Assembly: GCA_031554725.1 (NCBI GenBank)
Contig: JAVBUZ010000152.1
Span: forward strand, 1-5,899
Reading direction: 5' to 3'
DNA length: 5,899 nt
From: JAVBUZ01 sp031554725
Lineage (GTDB): Bacteria; Bacillota; Clostridia; Lachnospirales; Lachnospiraceae
Under the pieces are notes generated by a model, which searched no databases, was not told the DNA's origin, and saw only the letters and a program-made list of their open reading frames with translations. Positions within the stretch are counted from its first letter, which is position 1. Each line of letters begins with the position of its first letter. The translations under genes were made by a program, and so were the position numbers. This document shows positions 1 through 5,717 of this stretch, piece after piece.

Positions 1-1302
1 ATTCCAATATATATTCAAACGGTTCTGTAGTTCATTATAGCAAGAGTCAAAATCCGCAGTCCCTTCAAAATAAGGCCTCATCATATTAACATAAATCTCC
101 TCTACCTTACTATTCGGTACATATGCTTGAGTAATATGGTCTAGCATATGTGATAACCTTTCCTTGTTTTCATTTGGCATTTTAGGAACTGGAATTGATG
201 ATGTTCCCATTATCATAGTTGTTCCCGAAGCAGAATACTCGAGGAAACTCCTATTATTTTCAACTTTAACGTATAAGCTCTTGTAAGCAGAATTTATATC
301 TGTATAATCCATCATGTATCGAAGGAAATCATAGGCGCCTCTAATATTACTGCTCTTTGCATCAACAACTCCATAATTTATGACTACACCTTCATGGCTA
401 TCACGTCCTACGATAGTGGGCGTTGGTAATACTCTTATCTCTTTATTAAAAAAGAACTCATGAAGGTCACCATACCCTTTTACATCAGAAATAGGATTAT
501 TTCCCATAAAACAAAGGCCTACCATATCTAGCATATCACCTTGATTGGATATCTGTGACATTTGACCGGCTATATTTTCTTGTTGCTCCACGACAAATCG
601 GGTGAATTCACTAATTGTATTAACTTCTTCCTTATTCATTGGCACCGATTGTAGGCTAGCTAGACGCAAACCACTTGCACGCAAAATATCTCTAACGATA
701 TCTCCACCTGGATCCGCAACACTTGCTATTTTTCCACTTTCCTTTGCCAACTCTCCCATTAGCATTTCAGATAATTCCGCTCCATTTAATGCACCAAGTG
801 CGGCTATATCCATATCTTGATAATAGTCTTCTGATGCCATGTATGTATACGCATTCATTCGAAGTGGAATGATATATTGTCGCCCATCAAAGCTTCCTGC
901 TTCCATTGCTACATCCAAATAGCTTTCACTTCTATAGGAATCATCACTTGAAAAATATGGCGTTAAATTTGCAAAGCTTCCATTTCTTACTGCTTTCCCA
1001 ACATCTAATGCTGTTTTATCTGTAAGTAATAACACATCGGGGCTACTACCAGTACCTACATCGTTTGCATAACGATTTGCTAGGTCTTCCTTTGTATCAA
1101 AGGATATAAGCTCAATTTCTATATCCGGATAGTCTTTTTGATATTTCTGTATTGCAGTATCATAAAATGCTTCATCTAAGACAGCATAAACTGTCAGATG
1201 ATTACCCGCTTCCATCTGCACCTGTTCCTCTGCCTTCTTTCCACATCCAGCCAAAAACAATAATACAAATATAATGCTCAATGTAACACCCTTCTTACCC
1301 AT
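1..1302 (-). CDS. Sugar ABC transporter substrate-binding lipoprotein (C-terminus cut by window edge)
   Basis: This is an extracellular solute-binding protein of the SBP_bac_1/SBP_bac_8 type, the receptor that captures a sugar outside the membrane and delivers it to the two permeases encoded just upstream. The frame stays open for 434 codons from 1302 to the window edge, about the usual full family length, so little is missing. The N-terminus is a lipoprotein signal: MGKK, a hydrophobic run at residues 6-18, and lipobox LAGC with Cys20, followed by a charged linker (GKKAEEQ). The mature part opens with a beta-strand (LTVYAV), then an amphipathic helix and YPDIEIELI. GTGSSPDVLLL and the later GSFDGRQYIIPLRMNAYTY match the family's hinge and ligand-cleft regions. 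An in-frame ATG at 1311 lies only 1 nt from GAGGGAG, while the ATG at 1302 is 10 nt away, so 1302 is preferred. The gene starts 19 nt after the preceding permease stops. The sugar cannot be inferred. Confidence 0.88.
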   Translation of the reverse strand, partial: MGKKGVTLSIIFVLLFLAGCGKKAEEQVQMEAGNHLTVYAVLDEAFYDTAIQKYQKDYPDIEIELISFDTKEDLANRYANDVGTGSSPDVLLLTDKTALDVGKAVRNGSFANLTPYFSSDDSYRSESYLDVAMEAGSFDGRQYIIPLRMNAYTYMASEDYYQDMDIAALGALNGAELSEMLMGELAKESGKIASVADPGGDIVRDILRASGLRLASLQSVPMNKEEVNTISEFTRFVVEQQENIAGQMSQISNQGDMLDMVGLCFMGNNPISDVKGYGDLHEFFFNKEIRVLPTPTIVGRDSHEGVVINYGVVDAKSSNIRGAYDFLRYMMDYTDINSAYKSLYVKVENNRSFLEYSASGTTMIMGTSSIPVPKMPNENKERLSHMLDHITQAYVPNSKVEEIYVNMMRPYFEGTADFDSCYNELQNRLNIYWN

Positions 1303-1312
1303 ATTACTCATT

Positions 1313-1319
1313 CTCCCTC
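1313..1319 (-). promoter_or_regulatory. Ribosome binding site of the solute-binding protein, deciding its start
   Basis: GAGGGAG on the minus strand lies 1 nt before an ATG at 1311 and 10 nt before a second in-frame ATG at 1302. Only the second spacing is workable. The second start also gives a compact lipoprotein signal beginning MGKKG, so it is chosen. The two starts differ by only three residues in the signal peptide, so the mature protein is the same either way. Confidence 0.6.
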
Positions 1320-1321
1320 AT

Positions 1322-2131
1322 CTATTTCTTATTCTTCACAACTAAGTTCCCTATTCCCTCTACCATTGATTCCTTTGTTAGTAAAAAGATAATAATAATA
1401 GGAAATAGAAAAATAACACTTCCTGCACAAATACTTCCGATAGAGCCACCTTGCATATTCGCAAAAGATATGGAAAGTGGTTGTAATCTACAATCACTTA
1501 AGATGTTCTGGGGTTGCTCCACTAAATTCCATGTGTCTATCAAACTTAAAACAACTAATGCAATAACACCATCTTTTATTTGCGGGAGAACTATTTTACC
1601 AAAAATCATTTTCTCGCTCGCTCCATCTATCTGGGCCGCTTCAATTGTTTCTTTTGGAATATGATTCATATATTGTAGCAATAAAATAATACCAAATGCC
1701 CCAAATACCCCTGGTAAAACTACTCCGAGAATATGATTAAATAGCTCCAGCTTATAAATAACTAGTAGCTGTGGTGTCATTAATACTTGGTAGGGCAAAA
1801 GCATCAAAAGTAATAATAGTCCGATTAATAGCTTTCTTCCGCGAAACCGAACTCGATATAATATATACGCACCTGCTAGATTTACTACAATCACACCAAC
1901 TAATGTATATCCGCTAATTTTTACACTGTTCCAGTAATAAACCCAGTATTCTGGTGTTTTAAGTAATATGTCAAAATAGTTATTTAGATTTCCCCCATCT
2001 TTTAGATTGAAGGACTCTACAATTAGAAATATTAAGAAGGCACTTGTAATCAGCATTGCAATAAGGGAAAGAACTATAAATACAAGCTCTACAAGTCCAT
2101 ATTTTCTCTTTTTTAACTTTCCTCTTCCCAT
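1322..2131 (-). CDS. Carbohydrate ABC transporter permease, MalG/UgpE-like (CUT1)
   Basis: This is a 269-residue inner-membrane permease, one half of the channel of a sugar importer. About six hydrophobic segments can be seen, roughly at residues 15-38, 70-93, 100-122, 135-154, 187-203 and 234-252, with a basic N-terminus (MGRGKLKKRK). The family's EAA loop, which contacts the ATPase, is clear: ETIEAAQIDGA at 161-171 followed by LPQ at 182-184. Its length is normal for MalG-type permeases. The start is forced, because the stop codon of the preceding permease lies in this same frame three codons upstream and no other start codon intervenes. Only 6 nt separate the two genes, so they are co-transcribed. 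The partner permease lies upstream and the binding protein downstream. No ATPase is encoded beside them, so a shared MsmK/UgpC-type ATPase elsewhere is inferred. The substrate is unknown. Confidence 0.92.
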   Translation of the reverse strand: MGRGKLKKRKYGLVELVFIVLSLIAMLITSAFLIFLIVESFNLKDGGNLNNYFDILLKTPEYWVYYWNSVKISGYTLVGVIVVNLAGAYILYRVRFRGRKLLIGLLLLLMLLPYQVLMTPQLLVIYKLELFNHILGVVLPGVFGAFGIILLLQYMNHIPKETIEAAQIDGASEKMIFGKIVLPQIKDGVIALVVLSLIDTWNLVEQPQNILSDCRLQPLSISFANMQGGSIGSICAGSVIFLFPIIIIFLLTKESMVEGIGNLVVKNKK

Positions 2132-2137
2132 TCTATT

Positions 2138-2995
2138 TTAAATATCTCCTTCCTTAAACTTCTGCCAATATAAAAACAGTATCACACCACAAAAAAAGAT
2201 ACTTAAAAGTACTGCTGAGCCCGCTACTCTTCCATATGACATAGAGTAAAAGCTGTTGTTTATGAAATTTTGAATATAATAAATCTCTTCGCTGGGATAA
2301 TTTCCAAACAGAAGAAATGATTCTCGATATAATTTGAATACTGCTATCATCGATATAATAGCGCTGAACGATACAAAGGATTTCATTTGAGGAATTACAA
2401 TAGAAAATATTATATTATGTGGCTTTGCACCATCAATTTGGGCGCTTTCTATAGTTTCTTTTGGTATATTGCGAATCCCCCCTAATAGAATAATCATACA
2501 ATATCCATAATTCTTCCATAGATATACCAAAAATAAAATTCCAAAAATCCATTTAGATTGAAGTAAATTTACTGGTTCGCATCCGAGCTTCATTATAAGT
2601 TTTGAAACTGGTCCCTCTATGCTAAAGAACCAATTTAGGAGATGTGTTATCACTACCGATGGTATCAAAAAGGGAACCATATGTATAAACAATGTTCCCA
2701 TCCACCACTTAGATTTTCGTTCCATTCCCTTATTAACTACAAGAGCAATTCCGAATGCAACAATAAGTAGTGATGGCGTCATAACAGCAATTGATACTAA
2801 AGTATTTTTAATTGCTATGAGAAAAGAGCTTGAATGAAATAACTGTATATATATATTTGTCCCATCCCCGCCTTTTTCTATGGAAACAAAAAAACAGTAT
2901 GCTAGTGGAAATAAATAAAATATTGCAAACGCAATAAATATAATACTTCCAATTACTAGCATACTATTTGAATATTTTAATTTTATTTTTCTCAT
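2138..2995 (-). CDS. Carbohydrate ABC transporter permease, MalF/UgpA-like (CUT1)
   Basis: This 285-residue membrane protein is the first gene of the importer operon and the partner of the MalG-like permease that follows. Hydrophobic segments lie roughly at residues 12-38, 62-88, 100-123, 148-171, 208-222 and 254-277. The ATPase-contacting EAA loop reads ETIESAQIDGA at 180-190 with IPQ at 201-203, nearly identical to that of its partner, as is usual in CUT1 heterodimers. The length is typical of UgpA/LacF-like proteins that lack the extra N-terminal part of E. coli MalF. The start is secure: a TGA in the same frame directly precedes the ATG, and AAGGGG lies 9 nt upstream. A good promoter sits in the 108-bp gap before it. 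Which sugar it carries cannot be read from the sequence. Confidence 0.92.
   Translation of the reverse strand: MRKIKLKYSNSMLVIGSIIFIAFAIFYLFPLAYCFFVSIEKGGDGTNIYIQLFHSSSFLIAIKNTLVSIAVMTPSLLIVAFGIALVVNKGMERKSKWWMGTLFIHMVPFLIPSVVITHLLNWFFSIEGPVSKLIMKLGCEPVNLLQSKWIFGILFLVYLWKNYGYCMIILLGGIRNIPKETIESAQIDGAKPHNIIFSIVIPQMKSFVSFSAIISMIAVFKLYRESFLLFGNYPSEEIYYIQNFINNSFYSMSYGRVAGSAVLLSIFFCGVILFLYWQKFKEGDI
2146..2149 (-). promoter_or_regulatory. Distant ribosome binding site of the MalG-like permease
   Basis: GGAG lies within the last codons of the preceding permease (AAG GAA GGA GAT ATT TAA), 14 nt before the ATG at 2131. This spacing is longer than the usual 6-10 nt, and no better site lies closer. Initiation may therefore depend partly on ribosomes finishing the preceding gene, which would couple synthesis of the two permeases. 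Confidence 0.5.
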
Positions 2996-3040
2996 TCAGC
3001 ATTTCCCCTTTTAGCGGATAAGAATATAAATATGTTTTTA

Positions 3041-3069
3041 ATTATATCATTTCTTAGAATAAGAGACAA
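3041..3069 (-). promoter_or_regulatory. Sigma-A-type promoter of the sugar ABC importer operon
   Basis: On the minus strand, -35 TTGTCT (3069-3064; 4 of 6 consensus bases) and a perfect -10 TATAAT (3046-3041) are separated by exactly 17 bp. TGA directly before the -10 makes it an extended TGn -10. Transcription would start near 3034, giving a leader of about 39 nt that carries the AAGGGG ribosome binding site. I saw no convincing cre site or other palindromic operator around it, so the regulator of the importer is not evident. Confidence 0.72.
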
Positions 3070-3070
3070 T

Positions 3071-3100
3071 AAAAAACATATCTACGAGTAAATGCTTTTT
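3071..3100 (-). terminator. Weak A/T-rich hairpin with T6 after the ABC-2 permease gene
   Basis: Directly after the permease stop, the minus strand can fold as AAAAAGCATTTA, loop CTCG, then TAGAT, a two-base AT bulge and GTTTTTT. The left A-run pairs with the terminal T6. The stem is nearly all A-T with two G-T pairs, so it is a weak candidate terminator. It ends 1 bp before the -35 of the next promoter, the expected place for an operon boundary. Read-through into the importer operon is quite possible. Confidence 0.38.
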
Positions 3101-3103
3101 AAC

Positions 3104-3793
3104 TTATGCTTCCTGCCATCTGTAAGCAGCAACAAATAAGATTACTGCCAGTAATATATTAAAGCTAATAATCCACACGTCCTTGCCAGAAATCTCTCTC
3201 GTCCCCATATAGTTTATCCAGTCGTTTATTTTATGTGTAAAGACATATTGGGAGACGTTTGCTATTTTCTCGTTAAATACGGAGAGCATGGGTAGGAAGG
3301 AGAAAATCATCATAGCTGGAACGGTAACGGCGGTTGCACTCATTTGGTTTTTACTCCAAATGCCTATGGCAGCGCCAAAGAGTTCGGATATAATGGTTCC
3401 GAGCATCATTACCACCATGAATCCTATAAAATCCCAGCCTTTATAGTTTCCCACAAAAGCAAACACCAAGCTTCCCAGAGTACAGATAAATAGAATATAT
3501 AGGCCTACTCCTAGTAGGTATTCCCAGGCTTTTACATTGGACATCATAAGAACTCTTAGGGTGTTATTTTCCTTTTCCTCTGAAATAATGCTTGCTATGC
3601 TGGTAATTGGTGCCATTCCTACGTACATGGTTGCAAATAAAATTACAAAGTAATTAGTCGGCATATCTGGAATCTTTACTGAATTTTCCATAATGATTAC
3701 CATTAGCGGGAACATCAGAAACTGGACAAGCACAGTTTTATTTTTTAAGGTGTCTAATATTTGCTTTTTTAAGATTGCATTAATTTTTCTCAC
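3104..3793 (-). CDS. ABC-2 type transporter permease
   Basis: This 229-residue membrane protein should form the channel of an ABC exporter together with the ATPase encoded just before it. About six hydrophobic segments appear, roughly at residues 21-36, 47-69, 94-117, 122-146, 152-173 and 207-224, after a basic N-terminus (MRKINAILKK). The cytoplasmic segment SEEKENNTLRVLMMSN (71-86) is the typical ABC-2 motif after the second helix: an acidic E-E-K-E run, then T-L-R and L-M. Translation begins at GTG, 8 nt after GGGAGG, and the start overlaps the ATPase stop as GTGA (4 nt), so the two are translationally coupled. The gene is last in its operon. ABC-2 exporters of this kind carry antibiotics, bacteriocins, lipids or polysaccharides, and the substrate here is unknown. 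No truncation is seen. Confidence 0.88.
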   Translation of the reverse strand: MRKINAILKKQILDTLKNKTVLVQFLMFPLMVIIMENSVKIPDMPTNYFVILFATMYVGMAPITSIASIISEEKENNTLRVLMMSNVKAWEYLLGVGLYILFICTLGSLVFAFVGNYKGWDFIGFMVVMMLGTIISELFGAAIGIWSKNQMSATAVTVPAMMIFSFLPMLSVFNEKIANVSQYVFTHKINDWINYMGTREISGKDVWIISFNILLAVILFVAAYRWQEA

Positions 3794-4647
3794 ACTAAGG
3801 TCCTCCCTGTCAGTTCCATAAATACTGTTTCTAGGTTTGGCTCGCTGGAATGTATGCTTTCCACAATGTCCTCTTCAAAATAGGAGGCTATGGCTTTCGC
3901 TGACTGACTGTTGTTTTTTAATTCCTTCCATTCACCATTCTTTAATAGCACTCGAACTATCTTTTGATGATTATATTTTCTGCATACCTCTTCTGGTTTT
4001 CCATATTCCACAATTTTTCCATCACAAAGTAGTGCTACATGATCGCATAGCTTATATGCCTCTTCCATATTGTGAGTTGTTAAAAATATGGTAGTTCCTT
4101 TTTCCTTCTGCTCTAGGATAAACTCATGAATATGCATAGCCGTCATTGGATCAAGGCCGCTAGTGGGTTCATCCATAAATAAAATTTGTGGTTCATGCAA
4201 AACTGCTCTTGCTAGTGCCAGTCTTTGCTTCATGCCTTTTGAAAGCTTGGATACTGCCTTTTTTTCTTCTTCCTCTAGCCCAACCTTTTTAAGCACTTCT
4301 TTTATTCGACTTTTGGGTAACCCATATATTTTTGTATAGATGTCCAGGTTCTCACGAACAGAAAGTCTTTCATAAAGTCCTGTGTTATCTAGTACCATTC
4401 CTAGTTTTGTGTAGGTTTCGCTATCTAGCTTTATGGTATCTCTTTGTAAAATAGAAGCCTCACCCCCTGTAGGTTTTAGCTGCCCTGTAAGTATCCTTAT
4501 AAGGGTTGTTTTCCCTGCTCCTGAAGGTCCTAAAAAGCCTAATATTTCGCCACCCTTAACTTCAAGATTTATGTTATCTAAAACTCGCTTTTCACCGAAG
4601 TCTTTACATACACCAGATACTACAATTGCCTTAGATTCCTTTTCCAT
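3790..4647 (-). CDS. ABC transporter ATP-binding protein (DrrA/CcmA-like exporter ATPase)
   Basis: This 285-residue cytoplasmic ATPase should power the ABC-2 permease that follows. In order: Walker A GPSGAGKTT (40-48), the Q-loop region (83-90), signature LSKGMKQR (135-142), Walker B ILFMDEPTSGLDP (155-167) with catalytic Glu160, and the H-loop His192 in TTHNMEEA. Beyond about residue 225 is a C-terminal extension ending EPNLETVFMELTGRTL, the ending common in DrrA-type exporter ATPases. Two deviations stand out. The Q-loop reads GMVLDNTGLY, with Asp87-Asn88 where a glutamine is usual, and the signature has Lys in place of the first Gly of LSGG. The latter is common in exporter ATPases. The ATG lies 6 nt after AAGGAGG and starts 17 nt inside the preceding gene. 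Its position after a LytTR regulator suggests an export or self-protection role, but the substrate is unknown. Confidence 0.93.
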   Translation of the reverse strand: MEKESKAIVVSGVCKDFGEKRVLDNINLEVKGGEILGFLGPSGAGKTTLIRILTGQLKPTGGEASILQRDTIKLDSETYTKLGMVLDNTGLYERLSVRENLDIYTKIYGLPKSRIKEVLKKVGLEEEEKKAVSKLSKGMKQRLALARAVLHEPQILFMDEPTSGLDPMTAMHIHEFILEQKEKGTTIFLTTHNMEEAYKLCDHVALLCDGKIVEYGKPEEVCRKYNHQKIVRVLLKNGEWKELKNNSQSAKAIASYFEEDIVESIHSSEPNLETVFMELTGRTLV

Positions 4648-5131
4648 CTTCTTCCTCCTTCCACTGTTTCTTTATTCTTTCTAGTCCTTCTTCCATTTTT
4701 TTGTTTTCCATATTTGTTTTTAAAAACATCACACCCATACTAACAACAAAGCATAAGCCGAAGCAAAGCAAAAACATAGCCCAAGGCTGCCACATGTTGA
4801 CTGGAAACCAATCAAACAAAAGTACAAATACTGCGATTGTCAAAACCACTGCACTTACCATACATATGGTTCGAATAAAAGTGGACATTTTCTTAAATAT
4901 AAAATTTGAGAAGAAAAATGCTCTATAAACTGTAGACAAAACGGATACCAAAAAAAATTGTCCCATGGTAGCTAGCGTAATTCCTCCACTACCTAGAAGA
5001 AACATTGTTGATATTTCCTGTGCCGATTCGCCAAACAAAAAGGTAAGCCCCATCATGACTATCATGGTTATTCCAAAAAAACAAAACATCTGTCCTATAT
5101 AATCAAAAATTGTTGTTGTTTTTGTTTCCAT
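4631..5131 (-). CDS. DUF3021-like four-helix membrane protein, probable partner of the LytTR regulator
   Basis: This 166-residue integral membrane protein has four hydrophobic segments at about 13-34, 46-68, 86-106 and 114-137. The stretch around 55-115 (a basic YRAFFF segment, IFKKMS, then a helix ending FDWFPVNMW) matches my recollection of the DUF3021 family. The tail, 139-163, is a highly charged Lys/Glu helix (MENKKMEEGLERIKKQWKEE) predicted to be cytoplasmic. Small membrane proteins encoded directly after a stand-alone LytTR gene act as its inhibitor in Streptococcus mutans HdrRM and BrsRM. By analogy this one may restrain the regulator, but that is inference. The start overlaps the regulator stop as TAATG (1 nt), with GGGAG 7 nt upstream. 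Its 3' end overlaps the ATPase gene by 17 nt, and its last codons contain the ATPase ribosome binding site. It has no enzymatic motif. Confidence 0.78.
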   Translation of the reverse strand: METKTTTIFDYIGQMFCFFGITMIVMMGLTFLFGESAQEISTMFLLGSGGITLATMGQFFLVSVLSTVYRAFFFSNFIFKKMSTFIRTICMVSAVVLTIAVFVLLFDWFPVNMWQPWAMFLLCFGLCFVVSMGVMFLKTNMENKKMEEGLERIKKQWKEEEDGKGI

Positions 5132-5571
5132 TATTTCACTCCCAATCTCTTTTTCATATTTTCTGCGTACTGTCTTGATATTACAAGCTGTTCTCCATTA
5201 CTCATAGTTACCTTAATCCTTCTATCAAAGTCTGCCTTTAAGGACACGATGTGCTTCATATTTAAAATACAGGACTTATTAATTCTACAAAACTGAGCTT
5301 GCAAGAGTCTTTCCTCTAGCTCATATAAACGTAGCTCAGACTCATAAACCTCTTCCTTTGTATAGATAAACGTCTTTTTATCTACCGTCTCAATGTAAAG
5401 AACCTTTGCAGCATCAATAATATGCGTTTCATCCTCTTTTTTACCAGTAAGCTGCATATCAAGCATTCGAAGCATAGAAATAATCTTTTCAATTTCTGGT
5501 GTCAACCTGTTACAGGTTATATTTATCTCAGTTACTTGTACGGCTTCGTCGGTATTTATTGATATTTTCAC
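5131..5571 (-). CDS. Stand-alone LytTR-family DNA-binding regulator
   Basis: This 146-residue transcription regulator has no response-regulator receiver domain. Residues 1-45 form a short N-terminal segment (MKISINTDEA, then a beta strand VTEINITC and the helix PEIEKIISMLRML). Residues of about 50-146 are the LytTR domain: VLYIETVDKKTFIYT, then LYELEERL, then FCRINKSCILNMKHIVSL, and finally GEQLVISRQYAENMKKRL, all hallmarks of the fold. The frame is open up to an ATG at 5670, but the GTG at 5571 is preferred. GGAGG lies 6 nt before it, the protein then matches the family from its first residues, and the longer version would begin upstream of the promoter. The downstream membrane protein begins on this gene's stop codon (TAATG). 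Direct repeats fitting a LytTR site lie just upstream of its promoter, so it probably controls its own operon. Confidence 0.9.
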   Translation of the reverse strand: MKISINTDEAVQVTEINITCNRLTPEIEKIISMLRMLDMQLTGKKEDETHIIDAAKVLYIETVDKKTFIYTKEEVYESELRLYELEERLLQAQFCRINKSCILNMKHIVSLKADFDRRIKVTMSNGEQLVISRQYAENMKKRLGVK

Positions 5572-5577
5572 AAAAAA

Positions 5578-5582
5578 CCTCC
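5578..5582 (-). promoter_or_regulatory. Ribosome binding site deciding the GTG start of the LytTR regulator
   Basis: GGAGG is followed by six T residues and then GTG at 5571, a near-ideal spacing. No comparable site precedes the ATG codons at 5670 or 5661. This supports a 146-residue product rather than a 179-residue one. Confidence 0.8.
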
Positions 5583-5610
5583 ATCTCTTCCATTTCTTTA
5601 TTTCTATAAA

Positions 5611-5639
5611 ACTATAACAGTTCCTTTTTGCAGCTTCAA
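5611..5639 (-). promoter_or_regulatory. Sigma-A-type promoter of the LytTR/ABC operon
   Basis: On the minus strand, -35 TTGAAG (5639-5634; 4 of 6) and -10 TATAGT (5616-5611; 5 of 6) are separated by 17 bp. TGT directly before the -10 makes it an extended TGn -10. The predicted start of transcription is near 5604, leaving a leader of about 33 nt that holds the GGAGG site. The imperfect -35 with a candidate activator site directly upstream fits a promoter that needs activation, though basal activity through the extended -10 is likely. Confidence 0.68.
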
Positions 5640-5650
5640 ATCCTTTTTCC

Positions 5651-5680
5651 TTAGTTGCCATATCTAGCACTTAAGTTGCC
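5651..5680 (+). promoter_or_regulatory. Candidate LytTR operator: two direct repeats, 9 + 12 + 9 bp
   Basis: On the plus strand, TTAGTTGCC (5651-5659) and TAAGTTGCC (5672-5680) form a direct repeat with a 12-bp spacer and 21-bp period, so both units face the same side of the helix. The exact shared core is AGTTGCCA (5653-5660 and 5674-5681). The published LytTR consensus is [TA][AC][CA]GTTN[AG][TG], repeated with 12-13 bp spacing. The units agree at 5 and 6 of 8 informative positions, including GTT in both, but not at the last two. The pair is centred about 61 bp upstream of the predicted transcription start. Binding by the adjacent regulator is inferred. Confidence 0.6.
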
Positions 5681-5687
5681 AAGGTTT

Positions 5688-5717
5688 AAAAAAACTCATC
5701 CGCGAGGATGAGCCTTT
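5688..5717 (-). terminator. Intrinsic terminator of the xerD-type gene, overlapping its stop codon
   Basis: The minus strand forms stem CTCATCC/GGATGAG (7 bp) with loop TCGC, followed by T7. The preceding A5GG can extend the pairing with the T-run through two G-T pairs. The last codons of the recombinase (CAT CCT CGC GGA TGA) make up much of the hairpin, and TGA lies in its right arm. The plus strand also ends the hairpin with CCTTTTT, so the element could act in both directions, although no plus-strand gene runs into it. Confidence 0.88.

Noticed and set aside
602..820. A 72-codon open frame on the plus strand, and others at 1470-1664, 2619-2837, 3837-4094, 4433-4684 and 4701-4928
   Set aside because: Each lies wholly or almost wholly opposite a well-supported minus-strand gene, has no convincing ribosome binding site or recognisable protein features, and is explained as antisense shadow.
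2129..2140. The two permeases lie in the same frame with one TAA between them, suggesting read-through or a split fusion
   Set aside because: Each protein has a normal full length with its own N-terminus and EAA loop, and a ribosome binding site precedes the second. The shared frame is a one-in-three coincidence.
2846..2858. TA-rich run (tatatatata) as a possible simple repeat or regulatory element
   Set aside because: It is inside the MalF-like permease gene, encodes Asn-Ile-Tyr-Ile in frame, and is ordinary for AT-rich codon use.
2996..3060. Possible cre or other palindromic operator around the sugar importer promoter
   Set aside because: The only near-symmetry is AT-only (ATAT-TT-ATAT), expected by chance in such DNA. 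Nothing fits the cre consensus with its central CG.
5605..5640. Riboswitch or attenuator in the leader of the LytTR operon
   Set aside because: The predicted leader is only about 33 nt, most of it ribosome binding site and start region, with no room for a structured aptamer and terminator.
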